DNA of 64,000 bases from Alteromonas sp. BL110 (GTDB taxonomy: Bacteria > Pseudomonadota > Gammaproteobacteria > Enterobacterales > Alteromonadaceae), in contig NZ_CP031967.1 of NCBI RefSeq assembly GCF_003443615.1, positions 620,001-684,000 on the forward strand. Reading direction: 5' to 3'. Below are positions 21,332 through 30,642 of the stretch, in pieces; within the stretch, counting starts at the first letter, position 1, and every line of letters begins with the position of its first letter. The translations under genes and the position numbers were made by a program. The notes below the pieces were generated by a model that was not told the origin of the DNA, made no database searches, and worked only from the letters and a program-made list of their open reading frames with translations.

Positions 21332-24300
21332 CTAGGCCGACTTCTTTTTACTGAAAATGAGTTTTGTTTCGCAAAGTGATACTTCTAACGGCCTTGGACA
21401 CAACCAAAATCTATCACCGCCTTCATTGGTCATCTCTTTATCGGCCAGAGGTTCAGAAGCTAAAGCAAACATATTATAGGTTTCAAATGATGTCATACCG
21501 CGGGATAGTATAGGGAAGTAATTTTCAAAGAAGCTCCCCCAATCTTCCTGCTCAAGTTTAGGAAACACCAACTTCAGTTTATTGCTCGACGTCAGCGCGA
21601 GTACCGCGGTAAACACGGCTTTTTCTAGTCTTTTGTCATCAAAGCTATCGAACGGGCTAAATACAACAATATCGCTTTCAGTTGCTTTGAGCCGCTCGTG
21701 TAACGCCAATAGAACTTCTGGGTCATTTACGATATACGCCATTCGGCTGATGCCAGACTTTCGCTCTTTAAGACCAGAAACACTAGAAATAACTTCAATT
21801 TGATAGTGGCATTGGGTATCTTCAGCGTTTTGGTTAATTTCTAGCGCACTAAGTAGGTCATTAACAGATTCACTAACGAAAGCCACGCTTTCTCTTTCGA
21901 TAAATTCTTGAAGGGCGATTTCTTGCCTTTCTCTTGTAAAACTTGAAACAGTGTCAAAGGCATCTGGGTACATCGAAATACTCGTTAACGCATCATCGAG
22001 AAAGTTGTGCCAACACTCTCTTATTGCCTCAAACTTTTCCATCACAAGTTCGTCGTTCTTGAAATGCGTTAGTTTACTAAAAATACTGTTTATATAGTTA
22101 GATGTACCATTGAAGTAGAAAAACAGAATAGAGCATTTACGCAAATATGCTTCGACCAAAAATTTTCGCTGGTCGAACACAAGCTTATCAATATCTTCGC
22201 GCCCATTAAATTCCCTTTCAGATAACGCTTTGAAATTGGTTATATCCTCAATCAGCGCATCGTGGTTAAAACGTTGAGCAAATCGCTTCTGGAATTCAGT
22301 CGCTGGAATAGGAGCATGAGCCTTATTTTGAATCCAGTTCATCGCTGCCTGTTTGTCTTCCAATGAATTGGTAATAATTAGTGCGTCTTGCTCTAATGGG
22401 GGACTGCCAACAATTTTTGCGCCATCGTTTAAGTTATAGACGTCGGCGTCACTAAATGCTGCAAGGGTTTTCTCAATCACAGATTTAGACATATTGAATT
22501 CAAATTTGGTATTTACATAGGGTCTTAAATTCCCCGGCACTACCAATGAAGTGTCTGTCCGTTCTGCGTGATTGAACAGTTCGTCACCGTCTTTTTTATA
22601 ATAGCCTGAAGACTTTGAGTGATGATGTTTAACATCAACCATACCGAGATCTACCCCAAACAAATAAACTTGTTTAAAGCCAAGTTCCAACACGTAATTA
22701 ATAACGAAATTAGACACAGTAGGGTAGGAAAAATGAAGGAAGGGTAAATCTAGCTCAGGAAAGAGCTCTTTCATAAATACCGTTGATGACTCCCCCTCTT
22801 TGAAGGCGAGATAAGTATTTTTATAAAGATCTGCCGTATCAGGGTGCACACCATTACAGCTGATGAAATTAATTTGCTTTAAATACGCTTTGTCACCAAT
22901 TCGAGATGCCCAGTCAAATGTTGCTCGGTTCGATTCCACTTCAGCATGAAAATCAGGAACAATGCCATTGCTATACATTGCCTGAAGAGCCGTACCGCAC
23001 GAGATGACAATTGCATGTTCTCTTTCTTCTTTTAAAAGAGGCATTAAACTGTCAAGAGATGGGCCGTTCCCTACAATAAACACAGCAACATCACTTAGGC
23101 TTTTACCTAGGGCTGGCACACCCGCTTTTCGATAAAACCCTATATTGTTTTCAACCGCCCATTTGGTATGTGTTGTTCCGAAGCGAGAGTGTTCGAAATA
23201 TTCTCCCATAGCAACTATCAAACGTAGGTCTTCTCTGAGTTTATCAACAGCAGGCAGTAGCACCTCGTTATCGTAACCAAGGGAGAGATAGGTGTTAGCA
23301 ATAATATGGGTACCAATGGAATGGAACTGACTTAACAGGTCGCGAACTAAGTTGCTACCATCATCACCTATGTTGAGATAAATTCGATGTCGTTTTTCTT
23401 CAACCTTGTTAAGTATTGCTGCCCAATCTATCGCATACAGGGAAGCAAAAAAGTAATCTCGATTAGGCTCACAAACAAAGAGCTTTTCGATATCTCGAGA
23501 CTCACTTAAAGCTTCAAGCTGATAGCCCGCTCCCATTCCAAAAAGAAGCATCGACTTAACAGTTTCAGGTAACTCGCCTTCTTCCTCTTCCATTCCTGCC
23601 AAATGCTCTTGAATTCTTCTGACCATTTTATGGTGCGAGTAATGAATCAGCTTCCCACCTGCGTAACCTAAAATTAAGTTATCCCGGTTGGGCTGTCTAA
23701 CAAACGCCTCATAAGCCCGTTCAGATTCACGTTTTGGACTCTCGCCATGAAGTGGCGTACTGGTCTCTATATGGAAAAGGTTTACTTCACCACGCTGATT
23801 CGCTCGAGGCTCCCATTTAAGCGGGACATAATCTTTGAATTCGTGTGCAATGTCTGGGTAGTACTTTGAGAACGACGCTATATTTTTATCAAACGTGTCG
23901 CGACTAAGTTGGCTTTTATCCCAATGACTTTTCGTGACTATAGGGCTCCATGGGACTAAATAATCGTCGAATGGTTGCAATGAAGGGAAAGAAAATAAAC
24001 GTTTTTGTACGCTATCGATGGTTAGCTCTGACAGGCTTTTCATTACCGAGTCGAAGCTCATACTGTGATAGTGCTGATAAAAATAAACACTAGTAAAAGG
24101 GCTAACTTGCTTTAATTCACTTAAGTCCTCTAAGACCGAACTTCCGTCACGCTGGCTTTGAAAGTAAATCGCCGTCCCTTTTTCAGCGGCAACCTTAAAA
24201 ATTTCCGGCCACACACCTGTGTACAAAGAGCAGTGTGTGTATTCAAAATTAGGTTCGTAAAGAATAATGCTTTTAAAGTTAGTTTCTCTCACTATATCTA

Positions 24301-24694
24301 AAAGATGAATGCCTAAACCCAACCCCAACGCCACCAATACGTCAGCGTTATCATCAAGGGGATAGGCTTGCTGCGAAAAGCCGTCTTTGTTTAGAACCCA
24401 CGGAGAACGTAAAAAAGCATCCACATGTTTATGGATATTGGCGGTTACCTGGTCGCCATACAATACCTTGCCGCTATTAAAATCGACAATATCAAGCTCT
24501 TTATTTTTATTGATGAACACAGATGTAGACGTGCTTCGCGATTGCATTAACTGAGCACAGATAACAGGCATCACACGCTTGAAGGCTATTAGACTTTTTT
24601 CTTTGTTCTTTTTTATCACATATGCAGATTCGACTTCTAGTGATGTTTGCTGTTCTTCATCATCTAAAAGGTAGAATTTAATGGCTTTAAGCAT
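21332..24694 (-). CDS. Large Maf-type motility accessory factor (flagellin glycosyltransferase)
   Basis: A 1120-residue protein of the Maf/DUF115 family, whose members transfer pseudaminic-type sugars to flagellin. The DUF115 core starts near residue 535 (VAVFIVGNGPSLDSLMPLL) with the ISCGTALQAMYSNGIVPDFHAEVES segment. The N-terminal half is duplicated: residues about 118-190 (VLVALGLGLGIHLLD, then LYEPNFEYTHCSLY) and 381-455 (SMLLFGMGAGYQLEAL, then VCEPNRDYFFASLY) match in order and spacing. Family members are usually about 600-700 residues. The gene starts with an overlap (TAATG) on the FliT-like gene, tying it to the filament cap operon, 78 bases before pseF. Confidence 0.9.
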   Translation of the reverse strand: MLKAIKFYLLDDEEQQTSLEVESAYVIKKNKEKSLIAFKRVMPVICAQLMQSRSTSTSVFINKNKELDIVDFNSGKVLYGDQVTANIHKHVDAFLRSPWVLNKDGFSQQAYPLDDNADVLVALGLGLGIHLLDIVRETNFKSIILYEPNFEYTHCSLYTGVWPEIFKVAAEKGTAIYFQSQRDGSSVLEDLSELKQVSPFTSVYFYQHYHSMSFDSVMKSLSELTIDSVQKRLFSFPSLQPFDDYLVPWSPIVTKSHWDKSQLSRDTFDKNIASFSKYYPDIAHEFKDYVPLKWEPRANQRGEVNLFHIETSTPLHGESPKRESERAYEAFVRQPNRDNLILGYAGGKLIHYSHHKMVRRIQEHLAGMEEEEGELPETVKSMLLFGMGAGYQLEALSESRDIEKLFVCEPNRDYFFASLYAIDWAAILNKVEEKRHRIYLNIGDDGSNLVRDLLSQFHSIGTHIIANTYLSLGYDNEVLLPAVDKLREDLRLIVAMGEYFEHSRFGTTHTKWAVENNIGFYRKAGVPALGKSLSDVAVFIVGNGPSLDSLMPLLKEEREHAIVISCGTALQAMYSNGIVPDFHAEVESNRATFDWASRIGDKAYLKQINFISCNGVHPDTADLYKNTYLAFKEGESSTVFMKELFPELDLPFLHFSYPTVSNFVINYVLELGFKQVYLFGVDLGMVDVKHHHSKSSGYYKKDGDELFNHAERTDTSLVVPGNLRPYVNTKFEFNMSKSVIEKTLAAFSDADVYNLNDGAKIVGSPPLEQDALIITNSLEDKQAAMNWIQNKAHAPIPATEFQKRFAQRFNHDALIEDITNFKALSEREFNGREDIDKLVFDQRKFLVEAYLRKCSILFFYFNGTSNYINSIFSKLTHFKNDELVMEKFEAIRECWHNFLDDALTSISMYPDAFDTVSSFTRERQEIALQEFIERESVAFVSESVNDLLSALEINQNAEDTQCHYQIEVISSVSGLKERKSGISRMAYIVNDPEVLLALHERLKATESDIVVFSPFDSFDDKRLEKAVFTAVLALTSSNKLKLVFPKLEQEDWGSFFENYFPILSRGMTSFETYNMFALASEPLADKEMTNEGGDRFWLCPRPLEVSLCETKLIFSKKKSA

Positions 24695-25011
24695 TATTTT
24701 TTATATCTCTTTGCCGCTTTTTGCGCTCTTGAAAAGCCAACTATCTCCTCTTTTGCTGCTAACTTCAACTCAAGCGCTAGCGCTTCGAGTTCTCGGTTAA
24801 TAGTTAATTCATTTTCAGCGAAAGCTGAGCGGGCATCGTCTGAAAGTCGGCGCAACTCGCGCAGCACTAAAGAATGTCGAAGGCTAATAAGGTAATGGAA
24901 TTGTTCAGTCGAGAGCGCGGCAGGCTCTGCCGCCACGCAAACCGCAATTGCTGCGTTAACTTTACCTAGAAAAATTGGTGTTAAGGAATGGTTTAATTTA
25001 TCAAGGTTCAA
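24694..25011 (-). CDS. Putative FliT-like flagellar chaperone (TTG start)
   Basis: A 105-residue, helix-rich protein directly after fliS, the position of fliT in enteric bacteria and close to that of flaI in Vibrio. FliT-type proteins chaperone the cap protein FliD. The start is TTG at 25011: it overlaps the fliS TGA (TTGA), and the protein has no internal Met at all. Similarity is weak, so the call rests on size, helical composition and gene order. Its stop overlaps the Maf gene start by one base. Confidence 0.65.
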   Translation of the reverse strand: MNLDKLNHSLTPIFLGKVNAAIAVCVAAEPAALSTEQFHYLISLRHSLVLRELRRLSDDARSAFAENELTINRELEALALELKLAAKEEIVGFSRAQKAAKRYKK

Positions 25012-25436
25012 ATGGCTTGCTTACTTTCTCGTTGCGCCCGAAATGCCTCTTCTTTGGCTTCCTGAGGAATTTGCACCCATGCATCTCTAATCGGTGCTAA
25101 AAGTGAAGACACTTCATCCAACAAAGCTACGTCATTGTTTACGTGAGCTTCATTAAGCTTTTCAATCATAAATTCATATAGGGCGAACATGTTTTCAGCA
25201 ACTTCCCCCCCCACTTTCACGTCTAATGTATCACGTAAGTGAATAATAATAGCTGTGGCTTTAGAAATAAAAGTCGCCTTTTCTTGAAGCTCTTTTCTTT
25301 CCATTGCGCCTTTTGCGTAGGCAATCCTGTCTAACGCGCCCTGGAGCAACATCAAGGTTAATTTATGTGGATCTGCATTGGCAACATCTTGCTTCAAATT
25401 GCCTTTTTTGTAGGCATTTATACCTTTAAGGGACAT
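25008..25436 (-). CDS. fliS: Flagellin export chaperone FliS
   Basis: A 142-residue helical chaperone that binds the flagellin C-terminus in the cytoplasm and prevents early polymerisation. The N-terminus has the family features AYKKGNLKQDVANADPHKL and TLMLLQGALDRIAYAKGAM. Later, the segment ATAIIIHLRDTLDVKVGGEV is typical. It lies 21 bases after fliD and overlaps the FliT-like gene by four bases. Confidence 0.95.
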   Translation of the reverse strand: MSLKGINAYKKGNLKQDVANADPHKLTLMLLQGALDRIAYAKGAMERKELQEKATFISKATAIIIHLRDTLDVKVGGEVAENMFALYEFMIEKLNEAHVNNDVALLDEVSSLLAPIRDAWVQIPQEAKEEAFRAQRESKQAI

Positions 25437-25457
25437 ACTTTCTCCGAAACTCGTACG

Positions 25458-26888
25458 TTATAGTGCGGCTAATAATGCCGAGCTTGTCTGATTCAATTGG
25501 GCCACAGTCTGATCTAAGTTTAGGTATTTGTCTCGTAAGATTTGCTCATAGCTAAACATACGAAGCTCCAAGGTTTCCCTATCAGCATAGACATCTTCCC
25601 TATTCTCTTTAGCCGTTTTTTCACGCAGAGAAATAAGGCCACCAGATGATGTGAACTCATCAACGAAATCGTATAAACGAACAGCGATACCTTCGTTTTC
25701 ATCAGTAAACAATGTAGCGATATCGTCAAAATTATCTTCCAACGCATCTTTTAGTCTGTCTTCACCAGACCCGATTCCGTAGTCTGAAGAACTAATTTCA
25801 AGCTTTCCATCTTGATCTAGCTCTATGCCAAGTCTGAACAAGCCACCCAGTTCTGACGAAGAAACATTGTCTCCGATAATTGAAGAAAGCCCTGACTGAA
25901 CGCCTCTCAGTAATGAGTCTCCAGCTAATGCTCCATCTTCTTCTAACTCGGATTCACCGTAGCGCGTTAATGTACCTATCTCGTCAATTATTGCATTGTA
26001 ATTATCAACGAAATCTCTAATTTTTTGTTCTAGCCCTTCTTTGTCAAAACCAATTTTCAGTGTTGTTGATAAAAAATTGCCTGCATTATCTTTTGGTGAA
26101 ATTTCGTTTACGTCAAAGGTAACGTTTTGAATTGTATTCTCAAACTTGTTCGATTCGCTTTGAACTTCAATACCATCCACAAATGCAATGGCGTTCTTCG
26201 CCGACTCGATATTAGCAGCACTAATATTACTGGTACCGCCAGCAGTTGAAAGTCTGTCTAGTTCAGCAGCGCCTGTATCATTGTTGATAACTAGATCATT
26301 GCCTTCACCGGACTCTTCAGACAAAAACACCAAGCGAGGCCCTTCAGCAGTGCCTGTATCTATGATATTGGCGGTTACACCAAAGTTATCGTCAGCACTG
26401 TTAATCGCTTCTCTTAGGTCAACAAGAGAAGTGCTAGAATCCACGTTGATAGTAAATGAATCGCCACTAGGAATGCTAAAGGTTAACGAGCCTGTTCCAG
26501 AACTTAAAACAGGATCTGTACTTGAAGTAAACGCCCCTGCGTCAGTTGTTATACGACTCCCTGACGCAAGCTGTTGTACGGTAATATCATAATTTCCGCG
26601 CAAGGCTGAACTCGACGCATCAGCCGATAAAATGTCATCATCTTCAGAGGGATTAACGATTGTAGGCTCTCGACCATTGATATCAGTATCGCTACGCAAA
26701 TCGTCTACCGCATCTTTAAAATCTGACAGCTTTGACTTTATTTGACCAAGACCAGATATTTCAGCTTCAATCTGTTCTTCTTTGGCGTTTAGCCTTTCCT
26801 CTTTAGGCAATCTCTCAGCATCTAAAAGCTGCTGAACAAGATCGTCAAGGGCTAAACCTGAACCTACACCTAGCGACTGAATAGTCAT
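25458..26888 (-). CDS. fliD: Flagellar filament cap protein FliD
   Basis: A 476-residue hook-associated protein 2, which caps the growing filament and inserts flagellin. The N-terminus has the family start IQSLGVGSGLALDDLVQQLLDAE, and the C-terminal domain has an NAIIDEIGTLTRYG-like segment and a final coiled coil. It lies 11 bases after flaG and 21 before fliS, in the usual order flaG-fliD-fliS. Confidence 0.96.
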   Translation of the reverse strand: MTIQSLGVGSGLALDDLVQQLLDAERLPKEERLNAKEEQIEAEISGLGQIKSKLSDFKDAVDDLRSDTDINGREPTIVNPSEDDDILSADASSSALRGNYDITVQQLASGSRITTDAGAFTSSTDPVLSSGTGSLTFSIPSGDSFTINVDSSTSLVDLREAINSADDNFGVTANIIDTGTAEGPRLVFLSEESGEGNDLVINNDTGAAELDRLSTAGGTSNISAANIESAKNAIAFVDGIEVQSESNKFENTIQNVTFDVNEISPKDNAGNFLSTTLKIGFDKEGLEQKIRDFVDNYNAIIDEIGTLTRYGESELEEDGALAGDSLLRGVQSGLSSIIGDNVSSSELGGLFRLGIELDQDGKLEISSSDYGIGSGEDRLKDALEDNFDDIATLFTDENEGIAVRLYDFVDEFTSSGGLISLREKTAKENREDVYADRETLELRMFSYEQILRDKYLNLDQTVAQLNQTSSALLAAL

Positions 26889-26899
26889 AACCTACCTCA

Positions 26900-27400
26900 T
26901 TAAACCTGATTGTTGATAAACACCCCTACACTATTCCCTACATCCTGCTGTAGTTCTTGGATTCTTTCGGCAAGCTTTAAAAGCTCCTCGGAAGGTATTT
27001 GCCGAATAACATCTCCAGATTGACCGTCTTTAACCGTTACTACCGAACGGTTGGTAGTTTCGTCGATCGAAAAAGTTAAGTCCCTGTTTTGGACAGTTAG
27101 GAATGATTCAACTTTTGCCACTGCCTCTTCAAGTCTAGCAACATTCCTCTCTCCACCTTGGTTATCGGCGTCTTGAGATAAACCTTGAGACAAATTTTCC
27201 TTTTCTAATTCAGCATTAACTCGCTGAGTTAAAGGCGCCTTTGTAAGCTCATCTGTATTGATAACGCCACTTTGCACTTCTTTAGATGAACTTAGATTCT
27301 CCTTTACCGACGGTGCAGTATTTACCGCACTATCTGTCGATCCACCCACTCCCGGTTTTGATGCAAAAGGCTGACCATTTTGAATATTCGGTATTTCCAC
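26900..27400 (-). CDS. flaG: FlaG family protein (filament length)
   Basis: A 166-residue protein. The C-terminal part has the FlaG pattern: LTFSIDETTNRSVVTVKD, then GDVIRQIPSEELLKLAERI. The N-terminal half is low-complexity, rich in Ser and Asn. FlaG proteins influence filament length in polar flagella. The start is GTG at 27400, with AGGGGG eight bases upstream. It is the first gene of flaG-fliD-fliS. Confidence 0.9.
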   Translation of the reverse strand: MEIPNIQNGQPFASKPGVGGSTDSAVNTAPSVKENLSSSKEVQSGVINTDELTKAPLTQRVNAELEKENLSQGLSQDADNQGGERNVARLEEAVAKVESFLTVQNRDLTFSIDETTNRSVVTVKDGQSGDVIRQIPSEELLKLAERIQELQQDVGNSVGVFINNQV

Positions 27401-27426
27401 GTTTCTACCCCCTTCTGAAACGACAA

Positions 27427-27456
27427 AACGGGAGCCTGCCTAAGCAAGCACCCGTT
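27427..27456 (-). terminator. Intrinsic terminator after flagellin 1
   Basis: On the minus strand AACGGG and CCCGTT pair around an inner stem with GC and TGC pairs (two mismatches), followed by TTTTG. It lies 33 bases beyond the flagellin stop, before flaG. Confidence 0.65.
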
Positions 27457-27488
27457 ACATCTCAACTAAGGCTAAATTGTATTATAGC

Positions 27489-28328
27489 TTATCCAAGCAA
27501 CGATAGCGCAGTTTGTGGACGCTGATTAGCCTGGCTCAGAACTGAAACAGATGCTTGCTGAATAATCTGGTTACGTGTTAGTTCAGCCGTTTCCGCAGCA
27601 AAATCTGTATCTCTGATTTGAGAGCGGGCCGCTGACAAGTTCTCACTGATGTTACTCAGATTACGAATAGTCGACTGGAATCTGTTTTGAAGTGCACCTA
27701 AATCAGCACGAACGCCCCCAACACCAGATATTGCAGCATCGACGGCACTTAATAGCGCAGCAGCACCTGAAGCAGTTTCAACGCTATCACCATCAATACC
27801 AAGACCTGCTGTACTAAAGCCTGTTATTGAGCCTAGGTTACCGGTTGAAAGGTTTACTGAAATAGTTTGTCCTGCGTTCGCACCTACTAGGAATGAAGCG
27901 GAAAAATTACCATCTAAAATATTCACGTTACCAAACTGAGTATCCGTTGCGATACGAGAAATTTCTGTTCGTAGCGCTGATACTTCTTTTTGCAGTGCTA
28001 AGCGGTCTGCAGAAGAGTTAATACCGTTTTGCGATTGAATAGATAGCTGGCGAATACGCTGTAGGCTAGTGGTAATCTCGCTGATCGCACCTTCGGCTGT
28101 TTGTGATAGTGAAATAGCGTCATTTGCGTTACGTACAGCTTGGTTCAAACCTTCAACCTGCGATGTAAGTCTATCAGAAATCTGAAGGCCGGCAGCGTCA
28201 TCTGCTGCACTGTTAATTCTAAAGCCTGACGACAATCTTTCGAACGATGTATTAAGACGATCATTTACGTCAAAAAGCTGACGTTGTGCGTTGATCGAAG
28301 ACACATTTGTGTTAACGAATAAACTCAT
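27489..28328 (-). CDS. Flagellin 1
   Basis: A 279-residue flagellin. The N-terminus MSLFVNTNVSSINAQRQL and the C-terminal segment IRDTDFAAETAELTRNQI are typical of polymerising D0/D1 regions. It has a short variable centre. The ATG at 28328 is chosen because TAGGAGG lies just upstream. The frame extends ten residues further without support. It has its own sigma-28 promoter and terminator, so it is a single-gene unit. Glycosylation by the Maf/Pse system would target Ser or Thr in the centre (inference). Confidence 0.95.
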   Translation of the reverse strand: MSLFVNTNVSSINAQRQLFDVNDRLNTSFERLSSGFRINSAADDAAGLQISDRLTSQVEGLNQAVRNANDAISLSQTAEGAISEITTSLQRIRQLSIQSQNGINSSADRLALQKEVSALRTEISRIATDTQFGNVNILDGNFSASFLVGANAGQTISVNLSTGNLGSITGFSTAGLGIDGDSVETASGAAALLSAVDAAISGVGGVRADLGALQNRFQSTIRNLSNISENLSAARSQIRDTDFAAETAELTRNQIIQQASVSVLSQANQRPQTALSLLG

Positions 28329-28455
28329 TGGAATACCTCCTAGGGACTCGTCGACCAATGTGGTACGATCAAATCCTTCCAGTTCATATTAGCTTGGTCA
28401 CTACTCCGAGCTAACGCCTCTGTTAAAAGTAAAGTAAATTACCCCTCAACTATAG

Positions 28456-28482
28456 GTATCGGCCAACCCTTTAGGTTCTTTA
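28456..28482 (-). promoter_or_regulatory. Sigma-28 promoter of flagellin 1
   Basis: On the minus strand TAAA, 15 bases, GCCGATAC: a near-consensus FliA promoter. It lies about 128 bases before the flagellin ATG, leaving a 5' leader of roughly 120 bases. Confidence 0.85.
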
Positions 28483-28855
28483 GTATTATTTTTGTTTTTT
28501 TTTGAAAAATATATCAAGACACCCCTAAGGCAATGAATTATATAAAAAAATATTTTAGAAAAATTATCTAACAACGCGATTTTCCGTAATTTTTTAGACA
28601 AATGTAGGTCCAGGTAAGCAGATTGTTTAATGGAAGCACTTCAATGCAAGAGCCAAAAGACAAGCCGAGAAAGATGTTCCCATTCAACTCACAACACAGA
28701 AAGTAGAAATGTACGGTTAATGCATATCGGTAAACGAAAAAGTCAGAAATTTTTTGTTGTGCTTTAAAGTTGGCATTGAAGCTGCAAATAAAAATTTGAA
28801 CAGATTGTCTTGCTCTGCAATTTGTTTGAAATTGGCGGGATGTTTCGGTAATACT

Positions 28856-28888
28856 AAAAAAAAGGCCGAGACAATTTAACTCTCGGCC
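28856..28888 (-). terminator. Intrinsic terminator downstream of flagellin 2
   Basis: On the minus strand a perfect 8-bp stem GGCCGAGA/TCTCGGCC with a 9-base loop is followed by TTTTTTTT. It lies about 200 bases beyond the flagellin 2 stop, so that transcript has a long 3' tail. Confidence 0.9.
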
Positions 28889-29090
28889 AATTTGCTCACG
28901 TTAGGAGATTGAGCAAATTCAGTTTCTGTCGGCTGGCAGGTATTTAGTAGGATAAACTGGCCTCTCAACCAACACTTCTACACTCTCAGTCCTGTTAGTC
29001 GACGCTTTCTTAAGGGAGCGGCCTCATTGGCCGCTTACCTTCTTTAGGGGATGGCCTCTCAACTCCTTCCCAAATAAAGCGTCTAATTTA

Positions 29091-29939
29091 TTAACCACCT
29101 AGTAATGAAAGTGCAGCCTGTGGACGCTGGTTTGCCTGCGCTAGGATAGTAGTACTCGCCTGCTGTAAAATCTGGTTGCGGCTTAATTCTGCCGTCTCGG
29201 TGGCAAAGTCCGCATCTTTAATTCGCGATCTTGCCGCTGATACGTTCTCTGAGATATTACTTAAGTTTCTAATTGTAGATTGAAATCTATTTTGGATAGC
29301 ACCTAAATCTGCACGTAGACCACCAATTGCCGATATTGCCGTATCAACATCATCAAGAAGTGCTGATGCGCCAGCCGCAGTTAGAACGTCTGCTGAAATG
29401 ATTCCCAGACCAGTAGCACTGAAGCCGGTTACACCTGCTGCAGTTAGTGCTTGAGACGATAAATTAACTGAAATCGTCTGTCCTGAGTTTGCACCAACTA
29501 AGAAAGATGCTGAAAACACACCAGAAAGGATACTTACACCGGCAAATTCGGTAGTCGTCGCTATTCTTGAGATTTCCGTTCTTAGTGCAGACACTTCTTT
29601 CTGTAGAGCTGCTCGGTCTGCAGAGCTGTTAATACCGTTTTGAGATTGAATAGCCAAGGTACGAATACGCTGCAAAGCAGTTGTTGTTTCGGCCATTGCG
29701 CCTTCAGCTGTTTGCGCTAATGAAATACCGTCGTTAGCGTTTCGAACCGCTTGGTCTAAACCTTGAATTTGAGAAGTCATACGGTCAGTAATTTGCAGTC
29801 CAGCCGCATCGTCTGCCGCGCTGTTAATTCTGAAGCCTGAAGAAAGGCGTTCAAAAGCAGTGCTCAGATTATTACCTGTAGTGAACAATTGACGTTGTGC
29901 ATTTAATGATGACACATTGGTATTAACAAATAGACTCAT
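29091..29939 (-). CDS. Flagellin 2
   Basis: A 282-residue flagellin starting MSLFVNTNVSSLNAQRQLFT and ending QRPQAALSLLGG. D0/D1 segments such as RLSSGFRINSAADDAAGLQI match flagellins 1 and 3. The centre is short and rich in Ser, Ala and Gly. AGGAGAGA precedes the ATG. It is very similar to flagellin 3 over most of its length, indicating tandem duplication. Upstream lies a sigma-28-like promoter at 30211-30238. Confidence 0.95.
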   Translation of the reverse strand: MSLFVNTNVSSLNAQRQLFTTGNNLSTAFERLSSGFRINSAADDAAGLQITDRMTSQIQGLDQAVRNANDGISLAQTAEGAMAETTTALQRIRTLAIQSQNGINSSADRAALQKEVSALRTEISRIATTTEFAGVSILSGVFSASFLVGANSGQTISVNLSSQALTAAGVTGFSATGLGIISADVLTAAGASALLDDVDTAISAIGGLRADLGAIQNRFQSTIRNLSNISENVSAARSRIKDADFATETAELSRNQILQQASTTILAQANQRPQAALSLLGG

Positions 29940-30210
29940 GGGTCTCTCCTAACAGTTTCGTGTATGGCGCTATTGGTTTTATTATTTGCGCAATTAATTA
30001 AAATATTTGGCATAACCTGTGCTTTGAAAACATTGTCAGTTTATTCTGACGTTTCATTGGCACACTACCAATGGAACTTGCTAAATAGAGAAGCTACTTC
30101 TCTTTGCTGGTCGGTGGGTTTGGTGTTCCAGAACCTCAAACCTCTCACTACCTCCTGGCTCTAATCTCGCCGGTCAGCAGCTCTAACCATCTATCAGCAA
30201 ACTCCACCTT

Positions 30211-30238
30211 TTATCGACCTTAACTTGAAATTACTTTA
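30211..30238 (-). promoter_or_regulatory. Sigma-28-like promoter of flagellin 2
   Basis: On the minus strand TAAA, 16 bases, GTCGATAA. The spacing is one base longer than ideal and one -10 base differs from GCCGATAA. It lies about 270 bases before the flagellin ATG, so the leader would be long. Confidence 0.6.
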
Positions 30239-30562
30239 GTATTTTTTTCAAAACTTTTTGTCGATTTAAAGCACTGTATTTCCTAACTTTTAAATTCAGA
30301 CATTAAAAACAAACCTGAATTAAAACTGTGCTTCTAGCGCTCTTAAACATCAGTTTTAGGAGCGTAGAGGATAGAAACATTGTTTATCTCCCCTTTGTAA
30401 TAGTTATCGTCAAAGATCGATTTTTACTTTAGATGTTTTTTAAAATTTTTAGACAAAAAAGAAGATGACCAAAAAAAACCGAATAACTTCAGTGTTTTAG
30501 GGAATGAATTGAAGGCACAAATATGGTGTGGGTGGGCTTTATAACAATGAAATGGCTGGGAT

Positions 30563-30591
30563 ATAAAAAGCTGGCCTTTAAAAGACCAGCT
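30563..30591 (-). terminator. Intrinsic terminator after flagellin 3
   Basis: On the minus strand AGCTGGTCTTT pairs with AAAGGCCAGCT (one wobble), followed by TTTTTAT. It lies 52 bases beyond the flagellin 3 stop. Confidence 0.9.
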
Positions 30592-30642
30592 CTAAACGCA
30601 CGTGAACTAGAGCACTACCTCCTGGCTTCACGTTAATTACGA

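Larger units (their letters stand above)
28329..29090. other. Intergenic region between flagellins 1 and 2
   Basis: A gap of 762 bases without a gene. It holds the sigma-28 promoter of flagellin 1 (28456-28482) and the terminator of flagellin 2 (28856-28888). It also holds an inverted repeat AATTTGCTC/GAGCAAATT near 28887-28917 and a perfect hairpin AGCGGCC-TCATT-GGCCGCT near 29016. The word CTACACTCTCAGTCC is shared with the region upstream of flagellin 3 (about 31499-31513). This suggests the region is partly a decayed copy of a flagellin upstream region. Confidence 0.5.
29940..30642. other. Intergenic region between flagellins 2 and 3
   Basis: A gap of 703 bases without a convincing gene. 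It contains the sigma-28-like promoter of flagellin 2 (30211-30238) and the terminator of flagellin 3 (30563-30591). The rest is AT-rich with no recognised feature. A short plus-strand frame at 29964-30164 has no ribosome site and looks spurious. Confidence 0.5.

Noticed and set aside
25520..25747. 75-residue minus-strand frame within fliD
   Set aside because: It lies in another reading frame of fliD, without a ribosome site or family features.
29964..30164. 66-residue plus-strand frame between flagellins
   Set aside because: It has no ribosome site and no recognised similarity, and lies in an AT-rich spacer.
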